64,000 nucleotides of DNA from Streptomyces sp. CNH099 (GTDB lineage Bacteria; Actinomycetota; Actinomycetes; Streptomycetales; Streptomycetaceae). Shown one piece after another: positions 63,681 through 64,000 of this stretch. The DNA lies in contig AZWL01000001.1 in the NCBI GenBank assembly GCA_000514715.1, positions 310,186 to 374,185 of the forward strand, written 5' to 3'. Both the position numbers and the translations under genes were made by a program. The number at the start of each line of letters is the position of its first letter. Positions within the stretch are counted from its first letter, which is position 1. The notes beneath the pieces are model-generated. The model made no database searches. It saw nothing but the letters and a program-made list of their open reading frames with translations, and was not told the DNA's origin.

Positions 63681-63710
63681 ATGCGGGCATTCTATCCGTG
63701 CGGGAGCTGA
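63681..63710 (+). CDS. Possible 9-codon leader peptide
   Basis: GGAGG at 63668-63672 stands 8 nt before ATG 63681. The frame reads MRAFYPCGS and stops 1 nt before the TTG start of the helicase gene. Its ribosome site is stronger than that of the following gene, so translation may be coupled. Confidence 0.35.
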   Translation: MRAFYPCGS

Positions 63711-63711
63711 A

Positions 63712-64000
63712 TTGTCAAACGACGTGCCGAACGAGGAAATGCGGCGCGAGCAGGAATTCCTCGACCTGCTCCACCGGCGCCTCGCCGAACTGCGCGAGGA
63801 CGCGGCGGCGGGGGTGCGCGCCGCCCTGGCCCGGGACGGGGGGAACACGCTGCAGGCCAAGCTGGAGCGGGACGTCCTGGTGGCCGAACAGTCCGGGCTG
63901 CTGGCCGCGTTCAACGCCGGCGAGCACGGCCTGTGCTTCGGCCGGCTGAGCTTCCGCGACGGCCGCGACCACCACATCGGCCGCATAGGGATGCGCGCCG
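63712..64000 (+). CDS. HelD/HelR-like RNA-polymerase-associated helicase, N-terminal part
   Basis: Only the first 96 codons are inside the window. The helical start (EEMRREQEFLDLLHRRLAELREDAAAGVRAAL) followed by LERDVLVAEQSGLLAAFNAGEHGLCFGRLSFRDGRDHHIGRIGM matches the N-terminus of HelD/HelR proteins, superfamily-1 ATPases that release stalled RNA polymerase and, for HelR, rifamycin. The start is TTG 63712 with GGGAG 6 nt upstream; no ATG or GTG lies between it and an upstream in-frame stop. The ATPase motifs are outside the window, so the call rests on the N-terminus. Confidence 0.72.
   Translation, partial: MSNDVPNEEMRREQEFLDLLHRRLAELREDAAAGVRAALARDGGNTLQAKLERDVLVAEQSGLLAAFNAGEHGLCFGRLSFRDGRDHHIGRIGMRA

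Overview
The window is a stretch of very GC-rich chromosome (third codon positions almost always G or C) from an actinomycete, most likely a Streptomyces or close relative. The evidence is the codon bias, frequent GTG/TTG starts, many genes that appear to lack a 5' leader, and a gene order (CDF zinc exporter, idi, SCO6745-type protein, tex, DAO, fad genes) that I recall from the SCO6730-SCO6752 part of S. coelicolor; I could not check that recollection here. I see no tRNA, rRNA, insertion sequence, phage gene or CRISPR array. It reads as ordinary chromosomal arm rather than a mobile element.

Layout. 1-5940 (minus): a tightly coupled operon for a cell-envelope glycopolymer or glycolipid. It holds two CDP-alcohol phosphotransferases, a sugar/polyol-phosphate nucleotidyltransferase, a glycerol-1-phosphate-dehydrogenase-like enzyme, a GT2 glycosyltransferase and the start of an ABC-2 export permease; galE diverges from it. 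7153-9343: the zinc exporter zitB behind a Zur-box-like palindrome, idi, and an anti-sigma-type ATP-binding protein whose 3' end overlaps idi. 9467-16055: ABC-F protein with a long leader, enoyl-CoA hydratase, SCO6745-family protein, LPFR small protein and Tex. 16157-20352: TauE/SafE permease, D-amino-acid-oxidase-like enzyme, secreted M14 carboxypeptidase, MerR regulator. 20455-26238 (minus): a four-gene fatty-acid oxidation operon (CaiB/BaiF, acyl-CoA dehydrogenase, thiolase, FadB), with a divergent saccharopine-dehydrogenase-like reductase.

26385-40549 is a mixed region: a beta-propeller-like secreted protein, HAD phosphatase, DUF3048 protein, a zinc alcohol dehydrogenase that has lost its catalytic-cysteine segment, DJ-1/PfpI protein, and a divergent NHEJ-type pair (ATP-dependent DNA ligase and LigD-type polymerase) whose two start codons sit at the ends of one perfect 55-bp inverted repeat. 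A Gfo/Idh/MocA protein, a lipoprotein, an ECF41-like sigma factor with a repetitive linker and a DAO-family oxidoreductase follow. 40692-50446: an ABCB-type exporter with a DUF4032 kinase-like protein, then a LytS/LytTR two-component system followed by two sodium-solute (acetate-type) symporters. 50619-54010: LysR regulator, small zinc-ribbon protein, a 26-codon ORF and a sulfatase in an overlapping chain, and a STAS protein.

54347-61854: a ribosome-protection (TetM/OtrA-like) GTPase preceded by an overlapping short ORF, then an amino-sugar module: GH89 alpha-N-acetylglucosaminidase (frameshifted near its C-terminus), Gfo/Idh/MocA dehydrogenase, DeoR repressor and a divergent SIS isomerase. 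61876-64000: an acetolactate-synthase-type ThDP enzyme divergent from the first part of a HelD/HelR-like RNA-polymerase-associated helicase, with a promoter-overlapping inverted repeat between them.

A recurring sequence signal is a -10 hexamer of the form TAnnnT lying 6-8 nt before the start codon with no Shine-Dalgarno sequence. It suggests that at least ten genes here are transcribed leaderless.
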